64,000 nucleotides of DNA from Pseudomonadales bacterium (GCA_024234675.1 JACKNU010000010.1:36388-100387); one strand, 5' to 3'. Positions 18,156 to 29,160 are shown, counted from the first letter of the stretch. Numbers and translations: made by a program. The notes: generated by a model from the sequence alone, not told the origin.

Positions 18156-18932
18156 ATGTCCAATGACGATCTAGACCATATCCCCTCCATTGTGCCGACT
18201 CGCGATCCCGTGACGCCGCGTCCGGCTGGTGGCGGCCGCGGTGCCAAGAAAGCCGCGACCAGGAAAACCGGTGGCGGCAAGGGCGACTCCGGCGGCTCCG
18301 GCAGCGGGCCGCTGGCGCGGCTGTTGCTCACTGTAAGCCTGGTAGTGGCCGTGGTCGCCTGTGCATGGGCCTGGCAGCTGCAGCAGCAACTTGAGGCCAA
18401 TCGCGCCGAGGCCGCGGACTATGCCCGGCGCATACAGGATCTGGAGGCGCGCCTGTCGGATACCGACGAGGGCATGAACCAGAATGCCCAGTTGCAGGCC
18501 ACCAAGATCCGCGAACTGGACCTGGAAGTGCGCAAGCTCTGGGACAACGTGTGGAAGCAGGCCAGTGAGCGGCTCACCAAGCTGGAGAACGACAACGCTA
18601 TCCAGGGTAAAAAAATCACGGCTGGCGCCAGCTCGGTAACGGCGCTGGAAAAGCAGGTCAAGGACGCAGCGGGGGATATCGCCAGACTGAAGAGCGTCGC
18701 CGCTGACCTGGAGCGCATCATCGCCAGCGGCAAGGCCCGCCAGGCCGAAGTAGAGCGGGTCGCCGACAGCATCAATCGCGTCAACCTGGACCTGGCCAAG
18801 CTGAACAAGCGTGTCCAGGGCAACGAGGAGTGGATCCAGTCGATCAACGCCTTCCGCAAGCAGGTCAACGCCAATATCGTGGAGTTGCAGGCCGCCTTGC
18901 GGGCCCAACCCAAACCCCCCGCCACGCCCTGA
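18156..18932 (+). CDS. Single-pass membrane protein with coiled-coil periplasmic domain
   Basis: 258 residues from ATG 18156. A ~57-residue basic, Gly/Ser/Lys-rich cytoplasmic segment precedes one transmembrane helix (~residues 58-75, LLLTVSLVVAVVACAWAW). After it comes an almost continuous heptad-like coiled coil (~76-245), with a Pro-rich end. No family is recognised with certainty. A TATAAT at 18118-18123 may be its -10 element, without a clear -35. Nine bases separate it from the fumarase gene, so both are probably co-transcribed. A structural or scaffold role is plausible but unproven. Confidence 0.75.
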   Translation: MSNDDLDHIPSIVPTRDPVTPRPAGGGRGAKKAATRKTGGGKGDSGGSGSGPLARLLLTVSLVVAVVACAWAWQLQQQLEANRAEAADYARRIQDLEARLSDTDEGMNQNAQLQATKIRELDLEVRKLWDNVWKQASERLTKLENDNAIQGKKITAGASSVTALEKQVKDAAGDIARLKSVAADLERIIASGKARQAEVERVADSINRVNLDLAKLNKRVQGNEEWIQSINAFRKQVNANIVELQAALRAQPKPPATP

Positions 18933-18941
18933 GGACACAGC

Positions 18942-20465
18942 ATGACCATTATTCGCCAGGATGATTTTATCGACAGTGTTGCCGACGCCCTGCAGTTCAT
19001 CTCCTACTACCACCCGGTGGATTTCGTGCAGGCCGTGCACGAGGCGTACAAGAAAGAGCAGAACCCGGCCGCCAGGGATGCCATGGGGCAAATCCTGATC
19101 AATTCCCGCATGTGCGCCGAGGGCCACAGGCCCATCTGCCAGGATACCGGCATTGTCACGGTCTTCCTCAAGATCGGTATGGACGTGCAATGGGATGCCA
19201 CCATGTCGGTGGCCGACATGGTGAACGAGGGGGTGCGCCGCGCCTATACCCATCCCGACAATGTGCTGCGCGCCTCTATTCTCGCCGACCCTGCCGGCGC
19301 CCGGCAGAATACCCGGGACAATACGCCGGCGGTGATCCATATGGAGGTGGTTCCCGGTGACACCGTGGACGTGCAGGTGGCGGCCAAGGGCGGCGGCTCC
19401 GAGAACAAGTCCAAGCTGGTCATGCTCAACCCCTCCGACAGCATTGTCGACTGGGTGGTGAAAACCGTGCCTACCATGGGAGCGGGCTGGTGCCCACCGG
19501 GCATGTTGGGCATTGGCATAGGTGGCACCGCCGAGAAGGCGGCAGTGCTGGCCAAGGAAGCGCTGATGGACCCCATCGACATACACGAGCTGCGCGAGCG
19601 GGGCCCCTCCAACCGGGTGGAGGAACTGCGCCTGGAGATCATGGACGCGGTTAACAAGCTGGGTATAGGCGCCCAGGGACTGGGTGGGCTCACCACCGTC
19701 ATGGACGTCAAGATCCGTGACTACCCGACCCACGCGGCCTCCCTGCCGGTAGCGATGATCCCCAATTGTGCCGCCACCCGCCACGCCCACTTCGTGCTCG
19801 ACGGCTCCGGGCCGGCGTTGCAGACCCCGCCGGACATCAATGACTGGCCGGAAATAACCCGGGAAGTCAGCGACCAGGTGCGGCGGGTCAACCTGGATAC
19901 GGTCACGGCTGCCGATGTGGTCGACTGGCAGCCCGGCGACACCCTGTTGCTGTCCGGCAAGATGCTCACCGGGCGCGACGCCGCCCACAAGAAAATGAAG
20001 GAACTGATCGAGAGCGGCCAGGGCCTGCCGGCGGAGGTGGATCTCAAGGGGCGCTTTATCTATTACGTGGGGCCGGTGGACCCGGTGCGCGACGAGGTGA
20101 TGGGCCCGGCCGGCCCCACCACCGCCACCCGCATGGACAAGTTCACCGATTTCATCCTGGAGCATACCGGCTTGCTGGGGATGATAGGCAAGGCCGAGCG
20201 CGGCCCCACCGGGGTGGAGGCGATCAGGAAGCACAAGGCCGTGTACCTGATGGCCGTGGGCGGTGCTGCCTACCTGGTGTCCAAGGCCATTACTTCCGCG
20301 CGGGTGGTGGCCTTCGAGGAACTGGGCATGGAGGCCATCTACGAATTCGAGGTGAAGGATATGCCGGTCACGGTGGCGGTGGACACTCGCGGTACCTCGG
20401 TGCACGAGACCGGTCCGAAGCTGTGGCGGGAGAAGATAGAAGAGCAGGCCATCAGCGTTGCCTGA
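18942..20465 (+). CDS. fumA: Fumarate hydratase, class I (iron-sulfur type)
   Basis: 507 residues, the size of the Pseudomonas class I enzyme. The alpha-part contains the cluster-binding cysteine region RPICQDTGIV (residues ~63-72), GGGSENKSKL and GAGWCPPGMLGIGIGG. The beta-part contains SGKMLTGRDAAHKK and GPTTATRMD. It interconverts fumarate and malate in the TCA cycle with a [4Fe-4S] cluster. Distinct from class II FumC. The symbol follows E. coli usage; the paralog name is arbitrary. The next gene's TTG overlaps its 3' end by 8 bases. Confidence 0.95.
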   Translation: MTIIRQDDFIDSVADALQFISYYHPVDFVQAVHEAYKKEQNPAARDAMGQILINSRMCAEGHRPICQDTGIVTVFLKIGMDVQWDATMSVADMVNEGVRRAYTHPDNVLRASILADPAGARQNTRDNTPAVIHMEVVPGDTVDVQVAAKGGGSENKSKLVMLNPSDSIVDWVVKTVPTMGAGWCPPGMLGIGIGGTAEKAAVLAKEALMDPIDIHELRERGPSNRVEELRLEIMDAVNKLGIGAQGLGGLTTVMDVKIRDYPTHAASLPVAMIPNCAATRHAHFVLDGSGPALQTPPDINDWPEITREVSDQVRRVNLDTVTAADVVDWQPGDTLLLSGKMLTGRDAAHKKMKELIESGQGLPAEVDLKGRFIYYVGPVDPVRDEVMGPAGPTTATRMDKFTDFILEHTGLLGMIGKAERGPTGVEAIRKHKAVYLMAVGGAAYLVSKAITSARVVAFEELGMEAIYEFEVKDMPVTVAVDTRGTSVHETGPKLWREKIEEQAISVA

Positions 20466-21906
20466 TACCTTCTACTGGCACGACTACGAGACATTCGGCG
20501 CCGACCCCACCCGGGATCGCCCGGTACAGTTCGCCGGGCTGCGCACCGACCGTGACCTGAACCCGGTTGGCGAGCCGCTGGTGATCTACGCGCGACCCGC
20601 CGATGACTGCCTGCCCCATCCCCAGGCCTGCCTGATCACAGGCATCAGCCCGCTGGCCGCGCTGGCCCAGGGGATCCCGGAGTGTGACTTTATCGGCCGC
20701 ATTCACGCCGAGCTGGCGCAGCCCCATACCTGCGGCGTGGGCTACAACTCCCTGCGCTTTGATGACGAGGTCACCCGCTTCACCCTGTATCGCAATTTTT
20801 ACGATCCCTATGCCCGGGAGTGGCAGAACGGCAACTCCCGCTTAGATATTATCGACCTGCTGCGCACCGCCAGGGCGCTGCGTCCGGAAGGTATTCAGTG
20901 GCCCCTGCGCGAGGATGGCCTGCCCAGCTTCAAACTGGAGGACCTGACGGCGGCCAACGACATCGCCCACGAGGCGGCTCACGATGCGCTCTCGGACGTG
21001 CAGGCCACCATCGCCCTGGCGCGCCTGGTCAGGGAGCGCCAGCCGCGCCTCTACGATTACGTGCTGGAGCATCGCGACAAGCGCTCGGCCCAGGTCATGC
21101 TCGACCTGGTGAGCATGAAGCCGGTACTGCATGTCTCGGGTATGTTCGGGGCGCAGCGCCACAATATCGCCCTGATCGTGCCCCTGGCCGCGCACCCCGT
21201 GAACAGCAATGAGATCATCTGCTTCGATCTGGACAGCGACCCGGCACCGCTGTTCGAGCTGCAGCCGCAGCAGTTGGCCGATCTCCTGTTCACGCGCCGG
21301 GAGGACCTGCCCGAGGGCAGTGAGCGCCTGGGCCTGAAATCCGTGCACCTCAACCGCTGCCCGGTACTGGTCACCGCCAAAATGGCCGATCCTGCGACGG
21401 CGGAGCGACTGGGCATCAGCGGCCAGCGCTGTCGCGAGCACCTGGCTGCGCTGCGGGCCTTTCGCGACCGGGACGGGCCCGGCTTCACGGCCAGGTTGCA
21501 GGCCATCTATAGCGGGCGCAGCTTCGAGCCGGTTACGGACCCGGACCGGATGCTCTACAGCGGCGGATTTTTTTCCGACAGTGACCGGCGCGTGATGGAC
21601 ACCGTGCGCGCCAGCAGTCCCGCCGAACTGGCTGCGGCCAGTTTCCCCTTCCAGGATCCGCGCCTGCCGGAGATGCTGTTTCGCTATCGCGCCCGCAACC
21701 ACCGCGCCAGCCTGTCCGCCGAGGAAGCGGCGCGCTGGGACGACTTCCGCTTCCAGCGCCTCACCGAGCCCGAGGCCGGCGCCAGCATCTGTATGGAAGA
21801 GTACCTGTCCCTGGTGGAGCAATTGCTGGCAACCCCCGACCTCTCGCCGCAACAGCGGCGGTTGCTGGTGGAGTTGCAGGAATACGGCGACAGCCTGCTG
21901 GCCTGA
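20458..21906 (+). CDS. sbcB: Exodeoxyribonuclease I
   Basis: 482 residues. The N-terminal DEDD exonuclease motif is WHDYETFG (D9, E11), followed by GYNSLRFDDEVTR and HDALSDVQATIALARL, as in SbcB; the C-terminal SH3-like and helical regions are present. It degrades single-stranded DNA 3' to 5' and acts in recombination and mismatch repair. The only start compatible with family length is TTG 20458, inside the last codons of fumA, implying translational coupling. Confidence 0.95.
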   Translation: MPDTFYWHDYETFGADPTRDRPVQFAGLRTDRDLNPVGEPLVIYARPADDCLPHPQACLITGISPLAALAQGIPECDFIGRIHAELAQPHTCGVGYNSLRFDDEVTRFTLYRNFYDPYAREWQNGNSRLDIIDLLRTARALRPEGIQWPLREDGLPSFKLEDLTAANDIAHEAAHDALSDVQATIALARLVRERQPRLYDYVLEHRDKRSAQVMLDLVSMKPVLHVSGMFGAQRHNIALIVPLAAHPVNSNEIICFDLDSDPAPLFELQPQQLADLLFTRREDLPEGSERLGLKSVHLNRCPVLVTAKMADPATAERLGISGQRCREHLAALRAFRDRDGPGFTARLQAIYSGRSFEPVTDPDRMLYSGGFFSDSDRRVMDTVRASSPAELAAASFPFQDPRLPEMLFRYRARNHRASLSAEEAARWDDFRFQRLTEPEAGASICMEEYLSLVEQLLATPDLSPQQRRLLVELQEYGDSLLA

Positions 21907-22019
21907 GGCCCGGCTGGGGTTTCTTGGGCCGCGCCCATGGGCAGGAGCACGGCCTCCCCGTATAATGGCCGGCCACGGGCTGGTGCCCGCAGCGTGTTTT
22001 TGTCCTGGAGAGCGTCCCT

Positions 22020-23033
22020 TTGCAGTTTGCCGGCAGCCACATACTCTCGGTGCAGCAGTTCGAGCGCGGCGACGTGGAGCATATATTCGACGTCGCCGAC
22101 CGCATGGTGCCCTATGCCCATCGCCGTCGCGTTACCCGGGTGCTGGACGGTGCCATCCTCGGGTCCATGTTCTTCGAACCCAGCACCCGCACCAGGGTCA
22201 GCTTCGGCAGTGCCTTCAACCTGCTGGGCGGCGAGGTGCGTGAAACCACCGGTTTCGAGAACTCCGCCATCGCCAAGGGCGAATCCCTGTACGACACCGC
22301 CAGGGTCCTCAGTGGCTACTCCGACGTGATCGCCATGCGCCATCCCGCGGCGGGCTCGGTGGCGGAATTCGCCGCCGCCAGCAGGGTGCCGGTCATCAAC
22401 GGGGGCGACGGCAGCAATGAGCACCCCAGCCAGGCGCTGCTGGACCTGTATACCATTCGCAGCGAACTGACGGCCCGGGGGCGCGACATCGACCAGTTGC
22501 GTATCGCCATGGTGGGGGACCTGCGCTATGGCCGCACGGTGCACTCCCTGAGCAAGCTGCTGTGCCTGTTCGGTTCTGTGCAGGTGGTGCTGGTGTCGCC
22601 CCAGGAGTTGCGCATGCCCGGCGAGATCGTGCAGGAAATGCGCGAGGCGGGCCTGCGGGTGGTGGAGTCCGACGCCCTGGAGGCGGGTATTGCCAATGTG
22701 GATATCGTCTATTCCACCCGTATCCAGGAGGAGCGCTTCAGCAGCCTGGCGGAAGCCGACCTGTACCGGGGGCGCTATCGCCTGAACCAGAGTATCTACA
22801 CCCACCACTGCGAACCCAACACCGTCATCATGCACCCGCTGCCGCGGGATTCCCGCGATAATGCCCGGGAGCTGGACGACGATCTCAACGACAATCCCAA
22901 TCTCGCCATCTTTCGCCAGACCGACAACGGCATGCTGGTGCGCATGGCCCTGTTCGCCCTGGTCCTGGATGTCGTCGACCAGGTCGACAGGCATGCCCGG
23001 GACGTAAACTGGTACACCGCGGGCCGCTTCTGA
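22020..23033 (+). CDS. pyrB: Aspartate carbamoyltransferase catalytic subunit
   Basis: 337 residues. Carbamoyl-phosphate motif FFEPSTRTRVSF (~residues 57-68), the 80s-loop Ser/Lys in ENSAIAKGES, HPSQALLDLYT and the aspartate-binding HPLPRDSR are all present. It makes N-carbamoyl-aspartate in pyrimidine synthesis. The start is TTG 22020, with TGGAG at 22006-22010, nine bases upstream. A C-terminal extension (~25 residues) exceeds the E. coli subunit. A TATAAT at 21961-21966 could be the -10 of its promoter but lacks a clear -35. No pyrI or pyrC-like partner is adjacent. Confidence 0.93.
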   Translation: MQFAGSHILSVQQFERGDVEHIFDVADRMVPYAHRRRVTRVLDGAILGSMFFEPSTRTRVSFGSAFNLLGGEVRETTGFENSAIAKGESLYDTARVLSGYSDVIAMRHPAAGSVAEFAAASRVPVINGGDGSNEHPSQALLDLYTIRSELTARGRDIDQLRIAMVGDLRYGRTVHSLSKLLCLFGSVQVVLVSPQELRMPGEIVQEMREAGLRVVESDALEAGIANVDIVYSTRIQEERFSSLAEADLYRGRYRLNQSIYTHHCEPNTVIMHPLPRDSRDNARELDDDLNDNPNLAIFRQTDNGMLVRMALFALVLDVVDQVDRHARDVNWYTAGRF

Positions 23034-23650
23034 TGAGCCTGGAGTTGACCTTTGGCGCCCGGGATGTGCGCGTACTTGAGGACGTGGCGGCGTTTTCCGG
23101 GCATTTCAGTGTGCGACGGCTCACCCTGCAACATCGCTGTTTCGGCGGTGGCTGGAGCGAGCCGCTGGTGCGGGAGGTCTTCAACCGCGGCGATGCGGTG
23201 GGGGTGTTGCCCTACGATCCCGTGACGGACAGCGTGGTATTGGTCGAGCAGTTCCGCGCCGGCGCCATCCGCGGGCAGGACAGCCCGTGGATGCTGGAAC
23301 TGGTGGCCGGGGTGGTCGAAGCGGGCGAGCGGGACGAATCCGTGGCTCACCGGGAGGCCATGGAGGAGGCGGGCTGCGAGATGTCGGAACTGCTGCCCAT
23401 CGCCACGGTATTGCCCAGCGCCGGGGCCTGCAATGAGCAAGTGCGCCTGTTTTGCGGCCGGGTGAGCCGGGCCTCCGTCGGCGGTATTCACGGTCTGGCG
23501 GCGGAGGGAGAGGACATTCTCGTCCACGGGGTGCCACGGCTGGAGGCGCTGGAGTTGCTGGCCCGTGACCGGGTGCCCAACGGCCACACCCTGATCGCCC
23601 TGCAGTGGCTGCAGATTCACGGCGCCGAATTGCGCCGGCGCTGGAGCTGA
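23033..23650 (+). CDS. nudF: ADP-ribose pyrophosphatase (Nudix hydrolase)
   Basis: 205 residues; the ATG overlaps the pyrB stop (TGATG). The Nudix box is complete: G-VVEAG-E-RDES-VAH-REAMEEAG at about residues 97-117. The upstream LVEQFRAGA and the N-terminal FSVRRLTLQHRCFGGG follow the NudF family. It hydrolyses ADP-ribose to AMP and ribose-5-phosphate. Confidence 0.93.
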   Translation: MSLELTFGARDVRVLEDVAAFSGHFSVRRLTLQHRCFGGGWSEPLVREVFNRGDAVGVLPYDPVTDSVVLVEQFRAGAIRGQDSPWMLELVAGVVEAGERDESVAHREAMEEAGCEMSELLPIATVLPSAGACNEQVRLFCGRVSRASVGGIHGLAAEGEDILVHGVPRLEALELLARDRVPNGHTLIALQWLQIHGAELRRRWS

Positions 23651-23681
23651 GGCGCGCCGTCCCCGGCCCACCCAGGCACCG

Positions 23682-25277
23682 ATGTCCAGCCAGACTCCCG
23701 ACTCCAGCCCCGATCACGCCCCCGGACTGCTGCGTTCCAGCGCCCTGGTAGGGACCATGACCATGCTGTCGCGGGTGCTGGGCCTGGTGCGCGATGTGGT
23801 CATCGCCGCTTTCGTGGGCGCGACGGCCAATGCCGACGCCTTTTTCGTGGCCTTCAAGATTCCCAACTTCCTGCGCAGGCTGTTCGCCGAGGGCGCTTTC
23901 GCCCAGGCCTTCGTGCCGGTGCTGGCGGATTACAAGGAGCGGGGCAGCATTGTCGCCGCCAGGGCGCTGGTGGACCGGGTCGCCGGCGTGCTGGGGGGTA
24001 CGTTGTTGCTGGTCACTTCCCTGAGTGTGCTCGCTGCGCCGTTGGTCGCCGCGCTGTTTGCTCCCGGTTTCATCGGCCAGGGCGAGAAATTCCTGCTCAC
24101 CTCGCAGATGATCCGCATCACCTTCCCCTACCTGCTGCTGATCTCCATGACCGGGTTCTGCGGCGCCATACTCAACAGCTATGGCCGCTTCGCGGTACCC
24201 GCTTTTACCCCGGTTTTTCTCAACCTGTCGCTGATTTTTGCCGCCACGGTGGCGGCCCCCTGGTTTGCTGAACCGGTCTTCGCCCTGGCCTGGGGGGTGT
24301 TCTTCGCCGGTATTATCCAGCTGCTGTTCCAACTGCCCTCGCTGTACCGCCTGGACCTGCTGCCCAGGCCCATCTGGGACACCCGGCACCCGGGCGTGCG
24401 CCGTATCCTGAAGCTGATGGTGCCGGCCCTGTTCGGGGTGTCCGTGAGCCAGATAAACCTGCTGCTGGATACCGTGCTGGCCTCCTTCCTGCCTACCGGC
24501 AGCGTCTCCTGGTTGTACTACTCCGATCGCCTGGCGGAGTTGCCGCTGGGCGTATTCGGTATCGCCATCGCCACCGTGATCTTGCCCAACCTCTCGGCGC
24601 ACCGGGCGGCCGAGCGGGAAGACGATTTCAGCCTCACCCTGGACTGGGCGGTGCGGGCGGTGCTGTTGATCGGGGTGCCGGCGGCGGTGGCGCTGGTGCT
24701 GCTGGCGGAGCCCATCCTGATCACCCTGTTCCAGTACGGGGAACTGGCTCCCCGGGATGTCGCCATGTCGTCCCTCAGCCTGCAGGCCTACAGCCTGGGG
24801 CTGGTGGCATTCATGCTGGTGAAAGTGCTGGCCCCCGGTTATTACGCGCGCAAGGACACGGCGACCCCGGTGAAAATCGGCATCGCCGCCATGGTCGTCA
24901 ATATGGTGCTGAACATCGCCCTGGTGCTGCCGCTGATGTACTACTGGGGCATAGGCCACGTTGGGCTGGCGCTGGCCACCAGCCTGGCCGCGTTCCTGAA
25001 TGCGGGATTACTGCTGCGGGGCCTGGTGCGCGACGGCGTATACCGCTTCCACGGCGGCTGGGCCCGCTACTCGGCGAGGTTGTCGCTGGCGACTGTCGGG
25101 ATGGCCGTGACCCTGCTGTTGCTGGCCCATGAACCGGCCCTGTGGCTGTCCTGGGACTGGCACCAGCGCGCCCGGGAGATCGCCCTGGTGTGCGCAGCCG
25201 GCGCGGCGGTATACCTGGCGATCCACCTGTTGCTGGGTACCCGTTTGCGCCACCTGCGCAAGCCGTCGGCGCTCTGA
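23682..25277 (+). CDS. murJ: Lipid II flippase MurJ
   Basis: 531 residues with about 14 hydrophobic spans and the MOP-superfamily N-terminus (SSALVGTMTMLSRVLGLVRDVVIAAFVG), GAFAQAFVPVL and SWLYYSDRLAELPLGVFGIAIATVILP. It flips lipid II across the inner membrane for peptidoglycan synthesis. Followed by ribF, the typical order; rpsT, often divergent in this gap in enterobacteria and pseudomonads, is not present here. Confidence 0.97.
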   Translation: MSSQTPDSSPDHAPGLLRSSALVGTMTMLSRVLGLVRDVVIAAFVGATANADAFFVAFKIPNFLRRLFAEGAFAQAFVPVLADYKERGSIVAARALVDRVAGVLGGTLLLVTSLSVLAAPLVAALFAPGFIGQGEKFLLTSQMIRITFPYLLLISMTGFCGAILNSYGRFAVPAFTPVFLNLSLIFAATVAAPWFAEPVFALAWGVFFAGIIQLLFQLPSLYRLDLLPRPIWDTRHPGVRRILKLMVPALFGVSVSQINLLLDTVLASFLPTGSVSWLYYSDRLAELPLGVFGIAIATVILPNLSAHRAAEREDDFSLTLDWAVRAVLLIGVPAAVALVLLAEPILITLFQYGELAPRDVAMSSLSLQAYSLGLVAFMLVKVLAPGYYARKDTATPVKIGIAAMVVNMVLNIALVLPLMYYWGIGHVGLALATSLAAFLNAGLLLRGLVRDGVYRFHGGWARYSARLSLATVGMAVTLLLLAHEPALWLSWDWHQRAREIALVCAAGAAVYLAIHLLLGTRLRHLRKPSAL

Positions 25278-25402
25278 GGACGGCGGGCAGGGAGCGTCAG
25301 GCGCCGGCATTTTTACCCTATCCTGCGGCCGCCAGACATAGGCTAGCGGCGCTGCTTTCGCTATACTCACGCGTTTGGTTTGCTTGAGTGCTCCCTGACC
25401 CG

Positions 25403-26335
25403 ATGGAATTGATCCGCGGCCTGCACAACATGCGGCCTCGACACCGCGGATGCGTGGTGACAATCGGGGCCTTTGACGGCGTGCACCTGGGTCACCAGGC
25501 GGTTATCAGGCATTTGCTGGAGAAATCAGCGGAGTTGGGGCTGCCCTCGACGATCATCGTGTTCGAGCCGCTGCCCCGGGAGTATTTCTCCCCGCTCAAG
25601 GCGCCCGCGCGGATAATGAGCTTCCGGGAGAAATTTTTTGCCCTGCGGGACCTCGGCGTGGATCGCCTGCTGCGGGTGCGTTTCAACGAACGCCTGCGCG
25701 GCATGTCCGCGCAGCAATTTGTCGACGACATTTTCGTCGCCGGGCTGGGCGTGCGTTACGTGGTGCTCGGTGATGACTTCCGCTTCGGCAACGACCGGGA
25801 GGGGGACCTGGAGTTCATCCGCCAGCAGGGCCCGCGCTACGGCTACGAGGCCCGCCCCACCCCGACACTGTCCATGGACGGCCAGCGGGTCAGCAGCACG
25901 CGCATCAGGGAGGCACTGGAACAGGCGGATTTCGCCGAGGCGGCGCGTTTGCTGGGACGCCCCTACAGCATATCCGGCAAGGTGGTTTATGGCCGCCAGC
26001 TGGGACAAACCCTGGGCACGCCTACCGCCAACCTGGAGTTGCGGCGGCTGCGGGCCCCGCTTAACGGGGTTTATGCGGTGCAGGTGAGCGGAGCCGGCCT
26101 GGAGGGTGTCCTGGGCGTGGCCAATGTCGGCGTGCGCCCCACGGTAGACGACAGCATCAAGGCCAACCTCGAAGTACACCTGCTGGACAGGGAGATTGGC
26201 CTCTACGGCCAGCACATTGAAGTCACGTTTCGGTACAAGTTGCGTGAGGAAAAAAAGTTCGGCTCAGTGGATGAGCTCAGGGAAAACATAGCAAGGGATA
26301 TAGAAAATACGCGGGCCTGGTTCGATCGGCACTGA
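25403..26335 (+). CDS. ribF: Bifunctional riboflavin kinase / FAD synthetase
   Basis: 310 residues from ATG 25403 (MELIRGLHN), the standard family start; a GTG at 25388 would add five residues. The N-terminal FMN adenylyltransferase has [15 protein letters not shown] (variant of GNFDGVHxGH) and SSTRIREAL. The C-terminal flavokinase has [17 protein letters not shown]. It converts riboflavin to FMN and FAD. It sits 20 bases before ileS. Confidence 0.97.
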   Translation: MELIRGLHNMRPRHRGCVVTIGAFDGVHLGHQAVIRHLLEKSAELGLPSTIIVFEPLPREYFSPLKAPARIMSFREKFFALRDLGVDRLLRVRFNERLRGMSAQQFVDDIFVAGLGVRYVVLGDDFRFGNDREGDLEFIRQQGPRYGYEARPTPTLSMDGQRVSSTRIREALEQADFAEAARLLGRPYSISGKVVYGRQLGQTLGTPTANLELRRLRAPLNGVYAVQVSGAGLEGVLGVANVGVRPTVDDSIKANLEVHLLDREIGLYGQHIEVTFRYKLREEKKFGSVDELRENIARDIENTRAWFDRH

Positions 26336-26355
26336 TACTTTCTAGCAGTTTATTT

Positions 26356-29160
26356 ATGAGTGAATACAAAGACAGCTTGAACCTGCCGCGCACGGCCTTC
26401 CCCATGAAGGCCAGCCTGTCCCAGCGCGAGCCCCAGCGGCTGAAGCAGTGGCAGGACATGGACCTGTACGGCAAGATCCGGGCGGTGAGCGCCGGGCGGC
26501 CGAAATACATCCTCCACGATGGCCCTCCCTACGCCAACGGTGAGCTGCACCTCGGTCACGCCGTGAACAAGATTCTCAAGGACATCATCGTCAAGTCCCG
26601 GACCCTGGACGGCTTCGACGCACCCTATGTGCCCGGCTGGGATTGCCACGGCCTGCCCATCGAACTGAACGTGGAGAAAAAAGTCGGTAAACCCGGGGTC
26701 AAGGTAAGCGCCGCCGAGTTTCGCCAGCGCTGTCGCGACTACGCCGCCCGCCAGGTGGATGGACAGCGCAAGGATTTCATGCGCATGGGCGTGTTGGGCG
26801 ACTGGTTCAATCCCTACCTCACCATGGATTTTGCCTTCGAGGCCAATATCGTGCGCACCCTGGGGCGTATCATAGCGAACGGCCACCTGCACAAGGGCTT
26901 CAAACCCGTGCACTGGTGCACCGACTGCGGCTCCGCCCTGGCGGAAGCCGAGGTCGAGTACCAGGACAAACAGTCCCCGGCGATCGATGTGGCCTTCGCG
27001 GCAGTCGATCCCGCCGCCTTCAATGCCGCCTGTGGCGCCCGTTACAGCGGCGAGATCGCGGTGCCCATCTGGACCACCACCCCCTGGACGCTGCCGGCCA
27101 ATATGGCGGTCTGCCTGAATCCGGAGCTCGAGTACCTGCTGATAGCGGGCGATGGCCGTGCCCTGTTGGTGGCCGAGGCGCTGGCGGAGGAGTGCGCGCG
27201 CCGCTACGGCCTGGACGAGCTCGAGATACTGGGTCGCTGCCGCGGTGCCGCCCTGGAAAACCAGTTGCTGCAGCACTGCTTCCTGGACCGGCAGGTGCCC
27301 GTGATCCTGGGCGAGCACGTCACCACCGAGGCCGGTACCGGCGCCGTGCATACCGCGCCTGCCCACGGCCAGGATGACTTTGCGGTGGGGCAGAAGTACG
27401 GGCTGGAGGTGTACAACCCGGTGGGTGGCGACGGTGTCTACCTGCCGGATACGGAATATTTTGCCGGCCAGTATGTACTCAAGGCCAATGCCGCCGTGAT
27501 CGAGTTGCTGGCGGAGCGCGGCGCGCTGCTCCACGACGAGCAGTACACCCACTCCTACCCCCACTGCTGGCGCCACAAGACACCGATCATTTTCAGGGCC
27601 ACGCCCCAGTGGTTCGTGGGCATGCGCGAGAACGGCCTGCTGGACAAGGCGCTGGCCGCGGTGGAGCAGGTGCGCTGGCTGCCGGAGTGGGGCAAGGCAC
27701 GCATCGATGCCATGCTGGCCAATCGCCCCGACTGGTGTATTTCTCGCCAGCGCACCTGGGGCGTGCCCATCGCGCTGTTCGTGCACCGGCAAACCGGCGA
27801 ATTGCACCCCGAAACCCTGGCGCTGATGGAACAGGTGGCCTGCCGTATGGAGGCCGGGGGCATCGATGCCTGGTTTGAACTGGACCCGCGCGAGTTGCTG
27901 GGCGCCGCGGCCGATAACTACGACAAGGTCACCGATACCCTGGATGTCTGGTTCGACTCGGGGGTCACCCACGCCTGCGTACTGCGCCAGCGCGAAGGCC
28001 TGCAGGCGCCAGCAGACCTGTACCTGGAGGGTTCCGACCAGCACCGCGGCTGGTTCCAGTCCTCCCTGCTCACCGGCATCGGCAGCTTTGGGGAGGCGCC
28101 CTACAAGAGTGTTCTCACCCACGGCTTCACGGTGGACAGCGACGGCCGCAAGATGTCCAAATCCATAGGCAATGTGATCGCGCCGACGGCCGTGATGAAC
28201 GACCTGGGCGCCGATATCCTGCGCCTGTGGGTGGCGGCCACCGATTACCGCGGCGAGCTGGTGGTCAGCGACGAGATCTTCAAGCGCACCGCTGACTCCT
28301 ACCGCCGGATTCGCAATACCGCGCGCTTCCTGCTGTCCAACCTGGATGGTTTCGATCCGGCTTCGGATCAGCTGGCGTTTGCCGACCTTTTGTCCCTCGA
28401 TCGCTGGGCGGTGGATCGCGCCGCCCTGCTGCAGGCGGAACTGGTAGCCGCCTACGACAGCTTCCAGTTCCACCAGGTCTACCAGAAGCTGCACAACTTC
28501 TGCGCCGTGGACCTGGGCGGCTTCTACCTGGATGTGATCAAGGACCGCCAGTACACCACCCGGGCCGACAGCATGGCCCGCCGTTCCGCCCAGACCGCCA
28601 TGTACCTGATCGCCGAGGCCCTGGTGCGCTGGATCGCCCCCATTCTCAGTTTTACCGCCGAGGAAATCTGGGAAAACCTGCCGGGGGAGCGCGCCGAGTC
28701 GGTGTTCCTGGTGCAGTGGTTTACCGGCCTGCAGCAACTGGATGGCAGTGAAGCGCTGGGGCGGGAATACTGGCGCCAGTTGATGGCGGTGCGCACCGCG
28801 GTCAACCGCGAGATGGAGGCCCGCCGCGGGGCGGGCGAGTTGCGCGGCTCGCTGGATGCGGCGGTCACCCTCTATGCCGCCCCGGAACTGCTGCAGCAGT
28901 TGCAGGTGCTGGGTGACGAGCTGCGTTTCGTGTTGATTACCTCCGCGGCCGCGCTGCAGCCGCTGGAACTGGCTCCGGCCGATGCCGCCGTCACCGAACT
29001 GGCGGGGTTGCGCCTGCAGGTAAGCGCCAGCGCCGACGAGAAATGTGAGCGCTGCTGGCACCGGCGTCCCGAGGTAGGGCAGCTGGAGGCTCACCCCACG
29101 CTCTGCAGTCGTTGCGTGGACAATGTATTCGGGGACGGGGAGCAGCGCCGCTATGCGTAA
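26356..29160 (+). CDS. ileS: Isoleucyl-tRNA synthetase
   Basis: 934 residues. Class I signature HLGH in [15 protein letters not shown] (~residues 58-72), KMSKS at about 598-602, the editing-domain [11 protein letters not shown], and a C-terminal zinc-finger-like set of cysteines (CERCWHRR...LCSRC) near residues 896-922. It charges tRNA-Ile in the cytosol. The lspA start overlaps its last codons. Confidence 0.98.
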   Translation: MSEYKDSLNLPRTAFPMKASLSQREPQRLKQWQDMDLYGKIRAVSAGRPKYILHDGPPYANGELHLGHAVNKILKDIIVKSRTLDGFDAPYVPGWDCHGLPIELNVEKKVGKPGVKVSAAEFRQRCRDYAARQVDGQRKDFMRMGVLGDWFNPYLTMDFAFEANIVRTLGRIIANGHLHKGFKPVHWCTDCGSALAEAEVEYQDKQSPAIDVAFAAVDPAAFNAACGARYSGEIAVPIWTTTPWTLPANMAVCLNPELEYLLIAGDGRALLVAEALAEECARRYGLDELEILGRCRGAALENQLLQHCFLDRQVPVILGEHVTTEAGTGAVHTAPAHGQDDFAVGQKYGLEVYNPVGGDGVYLPDTEYFAGQYVLKANAAVIELLAERGALLHDEQYTHSYPHCWRHKTPIIFRATPQWFVGMRENGLLDKALAAVEQVRWLPEWGKARIDAMLANRPDWCISRQRTWGVPIALFVHRQTGELHPETLALMEQVACRMEAGGIDAWFELDPRELLGAAADNYDKVTDTLDVWFDSGVTHACVLRQREGLQAPADLYLEGSDQHRGWFQSSLLTGIGSFGEAPYKSVLTHGFTVDSDGRKMSKSIGNVIAPTAVMNDLGADILRLWVAATDYRGELVVSDEIFKRTADSYRRIRNTARFLLSNLDGFDPASDQLAFADLLSLDRWAVDRAALLQAELVAAYDSFQFHQVYQKLHNFCAVDLGGFYLDVIKDRQYTTRADSMARRSAQTAMYLIAEALVRWIAPILSFTAEEIWENLPGERAESVFLVQWFTGLQQLDGSEALGREYWRQLMAVRTAVNREMEARRGAGELRGSLDAAVTLYAAPELLQQLQVLGDELRFVLITSAAALQPLELAPADAAVTELAGLRLQVSASADEKCERCWHRRPEVGQLEAHPTLCSRCVDNVFGDGEQRRYA

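Noticed and set aside
18171..20405. 744-residue open frame antisense to the coiled-coil gene and fumA
   Set aside because: It is a shadow of fumA codon usage, with no recognisable motifs and no start signal.
21961..21966. TATAAT upstream of pyrB taken as a full promoter
   Set aside because: No acceptable -35 hexamer at 15-19 bases, so it is mentioned only with the gene.
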